Below, piece after piece: positions 61,184 to 64,000 of a stretch of 64,000 bases of DNA; positions within the stretch are counted from its first letter, which is position 1; each line of letters starts with the position of its first letter. The notes under the pieces were generated by a model. The model was not told where the DNA came from and made no database searches. It saw only the letters and a program-made list of their open reading frames with translations. Source of the DNA: Streptomyces tibetensis (lineage in GTDB: Bacteria; Actinomycetota; Actinomycetes; Streptomycetales; Streptomycetaceae); NCBI RefSeq assembly GCF_007655005.1, contig NZ_SZVW01000012.1, positions 186,001-250,000 on the forward strand, in the 5' to 3' direction. The translations under genes and the position numbers were made by a program.

Positions 61184-61849
61184 TCAGCCCGTGAAGCCGA
61201 TTCTGCCCAGGCCGTTCGCCGCGTCCCGGTCGGCCAGGACGGCCGAGGCGCAGCCGGCGGGGAGGTCGCCGCGCTCCACCGCGCGCAGGAGGCGGGTGCT
61301 CGCCGCGCGGTGGCGCAGGAACGCGTAGCGCGAGACGCCGCGGCCGCGGTCGCGCTGGCCGGCCAGGGCCTGTTCGGGACTGACGTCGAGCAGGAGGAGG
61401 TGCAGGGCGCCGCCGCGGCGGCCGGCCTCGCGGGCGAGCCAGCGGCGGACCCAGGCCTGGGTGCCGCAGTCGTGCACGACGACGCCCTCGCCGGTGCGCA
61501 GGGCGCGCCGCAACCCGGCGTAGTGGGAGAGGCGGACGAGCGGGCGGTAGAGCGCGTACGGCAGGGCGCGCGGCATACGGCCGGCCCAGCGGTCGCGGGT
61601 GTCCTGGGAGTCGATGCGCCGGCCCGGCACGGTGCGCCGCATCAGCGTGGACTTGCCACTGCCCGGCAGGCCTGTGACCACGACGAGGTCGCGGGGGCCG
61701 AACAGCAGTGCGTGCGGGCTCCGGCCGGCACGGTCGCGCAGATCGCGGACGACCGGCGCCGGTGCCGGAGCGCGGACCGCCCGGGCCGATGCGGCCGGCT
61801 GCTCGGGCAGCGCGATGCCCGTCGTCGCGTACGCGGTGGTCCTGTTCAC
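61184..61849 (-). CDS. P-loop ATPase/kinase of the AAA_33 (zeta toxin-like) type
   Basis: The protein is 221 aa. Walker A is VVTGLPGSGKSTLMRR (about residues 58-73). The later VVVHDCGTQAWVRRWLAREA and LHLLLLDVSPEQALAGQRDR are typical of small P-loop kinases that phosphorylate small molecules or polynucleotide ends. The substrate is unknown. I chose the GTG at 61849 because GGGGAGGA lies nine bases upstream; an ATG 13 codons upstream is in frame. No partner antitoxin is seen. Confidence 0.8.
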   Translation of the reverse strand: MNRTTAYATTGIALPEQPAASARAVRAPAPAPVVRDLRDRAGRSPHALLFGPRDLVVVTGLPGSGKSTLMRRTVPGRRIDSQDTRDRWAGRMPRALPYALYRPLVRLSHYAGLRRALRTGEGVVVHDCGTQAWVRRWLAREAGRRGGALHLLLLDVSPEQALAGQRDRGRGVSRYAFLRHRAASTRLLRAVERGDLPAGCASAVLADRDAANGLGRIGFTG

Positions 61850-62080
61850 CGTGATCGTCCTCCCCTGGGGCCAGGTACGGAGTCCCATCCCCGCCGAGTG
61901 TAAAGAGAAGGTAATACCGCAGGCCTCTCATTTACGTGCCCGTCCTGCAACAGGGCTGCTACAGGTCGCTGCGTCCGGCGAGACGGACTCGTGCACTCCC
62001 TGTGAAAGGTCCCCCTGCCGCGCCGGAAGGATGCGTGCAATGATGTGCGCGCCAACTGCATACCGGCCGTTTGAATCCGC
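61850..62080. promoter_or_regulatory. Promoter region between the kinase gene and the glycine riboswitch
   Basis: No gene is supported here. The AT-richer segment around 61895-61940 lies 140-190 bases before the riboswitch and may hold the promoter of the gcv message and, on the other strand, of the kinase. No confident -10 or -35 boxes were found. Confidence 0.35.
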
Positions 62081-62286
62081 GCGGGAGAGTCCCCGGCAAC
62101 AGCAGTCACCGGGGCGCCGAAGGAGCAAGTCCCTCCCTTGAATCTCTCAGGCCCCGTTACCGCGCGGGCGAGGCACATCTGAAAAGCGGGCCGCCCCTCC
62201 GTACGGCAGGGGTGGTCCCACCCAAGGTGCAAGTCACGACCCGTGCGGTCATGGCGAACCTCTCAGGTTCCGATGACAGATGGGGA
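62081..62286 (+). ncRNA. Tandem glycine riboswitch
   Basis: Two aptamers are recognisable. Aptamer 1 (about 62081-62185) has GGGAGAGTCC, then GCCGAAGGAGCAA and ATCTCTCAGGCCCCG. Aptamer 2 (about 62186-62286) has CCCAAGGTGCAAG, then ACCTCTCAGGTTCC and GATGACAGATGGGG. These are the conserved core sequences of the glycine riboswitch class. It lies about 80 bases before gcvT. Known family members turn expression on when glycine is high, which fits control of glycine cleavage. The expression platform is not clear from sequence alone. Confidence 0.93.
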
Positions 62287-62298
62287 GGAACGACCTCG

Positions 62299-62340
62299 CC
62301 CTCCCCCACGCTCGGCTTCGCTCGCGCGGGAGGGACCCCC
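62299..62340. repeat. Palindromic element between riboswitch and gcvT
   Basis: Arms CCCTCCC and GGGAGGG surround CTCGGCTTCGCTCGCGC. It closely matches the element inside the cdgC-like gene at 15998-16037. It lies between aptamer 2 and the gcvT ribosome site, so it adds a stable hairpin where an expression platform would be. Confidence 0.75.
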
Positions 62341-62364
62341 ATTTGCCCTGGGAGACGACCGACC

Positions 62365-63486
62365 GTGAGCAGTACAGGAGAACTCCGTCACACCGCGCTC
62401 GATGCCCTGCATCGTTCGCTCGGCGCGACGATGACCGACTTCGCCGGCTGGGACATGCCCCTGCGCTACGGCTCCGAGCGCGACGAGCACACCGCCGTGC
62501 GCACGAAGGCCGGGCTCTTCGACCTCTCCCACATGGGCGAGATCACCGTCACGGGGCCGCAGGCCGCCGCCCTGCTGGACTTCGCCCTGGTGGGCAACAT
62601 CGGCGGCGTGAAGCCGGGCCGGGCCCGCTACACCATGATCTGTCGGGCCGACGGCGGCATCCTGGACGACCTGATCGTCTACCGCCTCGGCGAGACCGAA
62701 TACATGGTCGTCGCCAACGCCTCGAACGCCCAGGTGGTGCTGGACGCGCTGACCGAGCGCGCCGCCGGCTTCGACGCCGAGGTGCGCGACGACCGGGACG
62801 CCTACGCGCTGATCGCCGTACAGGGACCGGAGTCGCCCGGGATCCTGAAGTCCCTGACTGACGCCGACCTCGACGGCCTGAAGTACTACGCCGGGCTGCC
62901 CGGCACGGTCGCGGGTGTCCCGGCCCTGATCGCCCGGACCGGCTACACCGGCGAGGACGGCTTCGAGCTGTTCGTGAAGCCGGAGCACGCCGTCGAGCTG
63001 TGGCAGGCGCTGACCAAGGCCGGCGAGGGCGTGGGCCTGGTCCCGTGCGGGCTGTCCTGCCGCGACACGCTGCGCCTGGAGGCCGGCATGCCGCTGTACG
63101 GGCACGAGCTGACCACCTCCCTGACGCCCTTCGACGCCGGGCTCGGCCGGGTGGTGAAGTTCGAGAAGGAGGGCGACTTCGTCGGGCGCGAGGCCCTGCG
63201 CGAGGCCGCCGCCCGGGCCGAGTCCCAGCCGCCGCGCGTGCTGGTCGGCCTGGTCGCCGAGGGACGCCGGGTCCCGCGCGCCGGGTACGCGGTCGTCGCC
63301 GGCGGCGAGGTGATCGGCGAGGTCACCTCCGGTGCCCCCTCCCCCACCCTCGGCAAGCCGATCGCGATGGCGTACGTCGACGCCGCGCACGCCGCATCCG
63401 GCACGACCGGCGTGGGCGTGGACATCCGGGGCAGTCACGAGCCGTACGAGGTCGTGGCGCTGCCGTTCTACAAGCGCCAGAAGTAG
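62365..63486 (+). CDS. gcvT: Aminomethyltransferase (glycine cleavage T protein)
   Basis: The protein is 373 aa. It moves the aminomethyl group from GcvH to tetrahydrofolate, releasing ammonia and making methylene-THF. Characteristic blocks are TDFAGWDMPLRYGSERDEHT, FDLSHMGEITVTG, RYTMICRADGGILDDLIVY and ARTGYTGEDGFELF. I chose the GTG at 62365 (SSTGELRHTALDALHRSLGA), with GGGAG upstream. The longer open frame upstream runs through the riboswitch and is not real. gcvH and glyA follow. Confidence 0.97.
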   Translation: MSSTGELRHTALDALHRSLGATMTDFAGWDMPLRYGSERDEHTAVRTKAGLFDLSHMGEITVTGPQAAALLDFALVGNIGGVKPGRARYTMICRADGGILDDLIVYRLGETEYMVVANASNAQVVLDALTERAAGFDAEVRDDRDAYALIAVQGPESPGILKSLTDADLDGLKYYAGLPGTVAGVPALIARTGYTGEDGFELFVKPEHAVELWQALTKAGEGVGLVPCGLSCRDTLRLEAGMPLYGHELTTSLTPFDAGLGRVVKFEKEGDFVGREALREAAARAESQPPRVLVGLVAEGRRVPRAGYAVVAGGEVIGEVTSGAPSPTLGKPIAMAYVDAAHAASGTTGVGVDIRGSHEPYEVVALPFYKRQK

Positions 63487-63588
63487 ACACTGGCCGAGGG
63501 GCCGCGGCAGCGACCCCGTGCCCGTCGTCCCAGCTCACCAGCAGTCCCCCTTCCACAGCACTCCCGCGCGTACAGGAGAATCCAGGCC

Positions 63589-63966
63589 ATGAGCAACCCC
63601 AACGAGCTGCGCTACAGCAAGGAGCACGAGTGGCTGTCGGCCGCCGAGGACGGCGTGTCGACGGTCGGCATCACGGAGCACGCGGCCAACGCGCTCGGCG
63701 ATGTCGTGTTCGTCCAGCTTCCCGAGGTGGGTGACACCGTGTCCGCCGGCGAGACCTGCGGCGAGCTGGAGTCGACCAAGTCGGTGTCCGACCTGTACTC
63801 CCCCGTCTCCGGTGAGATCACCGAGGTCAACGAGGACGTCGTGAACGACCCGGCGCTGGTGAACTCGGCCCCCTTCGAGGGCGGCTGGCTGTTCAAGGTG
63901 CGGGTCACGGACGAGCCGGGCGACCTGCTCTCCGCCGACGAGTACACCGCGTTCTCCGCGGGCTGA
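63589..63966 (+). CDS. gcvH: Glycine cleavage system H protein
   Basis: The protein is 125 aa, the usual size. Lipoate attaches to Lys64 in GELESTKSVSDLYSPVSGEI. It carries the aminomethyl group between the P and T proteins. ACAGGAG lies before the ATG. It is 102 bases after gcvT and 9 before glyA, so the three form one operon. Confidence 0.97.
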   Translation: MSNPNELRYSKEHEWLSAAEDGVSTVGITEHAANALGDVVFVQLPEVGDTVSAGETCGELESTKSVSDLYSPVSGEITEVNEDVVNDPALVNSAPFEGGWLFKVRVTDEPGDLLSADEYTAFSAG

Positions 63967-63975
63967 GGGAGTCGT

Positions 63976-64000
63976 ATGTCCGTCCTGAACACACCCCTGC
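63976..64000 (+). CDS. glyA: Serine hydroxymethyltransferase (5' end only)
   Basis: Only the first codons are in the window: MSVLNTPL, with GAGGGAG before the ATG. This matches the start of streptomycete GlyA as I recall it, and the gene order gcvT-gcvH-glyA supports the call. The enzyme converts serine and THF to glycine and methylene-THF. The rest lies outside the window. Confidence 0.7.

Noticed and set aside
61184..61849. Zeta-type toxin of a toxin-antitoxin pair
   Set aside because: Only the P-loop resembles zeta toxins; no small antitoxin gene is adjacent, so a toxin role is unsupported.
62071..62364. N-terminal extension of gcvT by 98 codons
   Set aside because: It runs through the glycine riboswitch; GcvT family similarity starts only at the GTG at 62365.
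63330..63358. Third copy of the palindromic CTCGGCTTCGCTC element, within gcvT
   Set aside because: Only CCCCTCCCCCACCCTCGG is similar; the second arm is missing and the protein here (GAPSPTLGKPIAMAYV) is conserved GcvT sequence.

Overview
The window is high-GC actinobacterial chromosome, almost certainly Streptomyces. Third codon positions are nearly always G or C, GTG starts are common, and the TetR, PucR, LAL-type LuxR and membrane GGDEF-EAL regulators are typical of that genus. From memory, the gene order (pruA, putB, pucR, serA, ilvCNB, a GGDEF-EAL gene, gatBAC, a second GGDEF-EAL gene, ligA, mnmA, an opp operon, sseB genes, gcvT, gcvH, glyA) matches the conserved core around SCO5470-SCO5525 of S. 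coelicolor. I see no insertion sequence, prophage, CRISPR array, tRNA, rRNA or biosynthetic gene cluster.

Layout. 1-1.6 kb: end of a metallophosphoesterase, a 43-residue protein and an AAC(2')-I-like acetyltransferase. 1.7-6.6 kb: proline catabolism (putB-pruA) with a divergent PucR regulator and a HAD phosphatase. 6.6-8.8 kb: a divergent TetR/MFS efflux pair. 8.8-14.4 kb: serA, then ilvB-ilvN-ilvC behind a leader peptide and attenuator. 14.4-18.9 kb: a GGDEF/degenerate-EAL membrane protein (cdgC-like) and a 2-hydroxyacid dehydrogenase. 19-30 kb: aldo/keto reductase, PQQ-type lipoprotein dehydrogenase, a 1025-residue LAL regulator, small proteins, an MMPL exporter and a methyltransferase. 30-33.7 kb: gatC-gatA-(79-residue protein)-gatB. 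33.8-34.9 kb: DUF4267 protein and TetR. 35-40.7 kb: rmdB-like GGDEF-EAL protein, ligA and a methionine-synthase-like gene. 40.8-44.1 kb: SDR, LOG-family protein, methyltransferase, DUF427 protein and alpha/beta hydrolase. 44.3-47.4 kb: mnmA and a cysteine desulfurase flanking a Tat-exported amidase. 47.5-52.3 kb: small membrane proteins, TetR, lipoprotein, thioesterase, esterase and TRIC channel. 52.5-58.8 kb: a five-gene dipeptide/oligopeptide ABC operon. 59.1-61.8 kb: two SseB-family proteins and a P-loop kinase. 62.1-64 kb: a tandem glycine riboswitch driving gcvT-gcvH-glyA.

How it works together. Amino-acid metabolism is the main theme: proline breakdown, serine and branched-chain synthesis, glycine cleavage, peptide uptake, Asn/Gln-tRNA transamidation and tRNA thiolation. 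Two of these units carry RNA switches readable in the sequence, the ilvB attenuator and the glycine riboswitch. Two c-di-GMP proteins lie about 17 kb apart, one with an intact GGDEF and a degenerate EAL domain, the other with both domains intact.

The least conventional signals are non-coding. They are tandem repeats attached to gene 3' ends (18 bp after putB, 31 bp after a TetR gene, 35 bp after mnmA, 53/60 bp after a kinase gene), a palindromic element found both inside the PAS domain of the cdgC-like gene and between the riboswitch and gcvT, and several clean inverted-repeat operators beside TetR genes.
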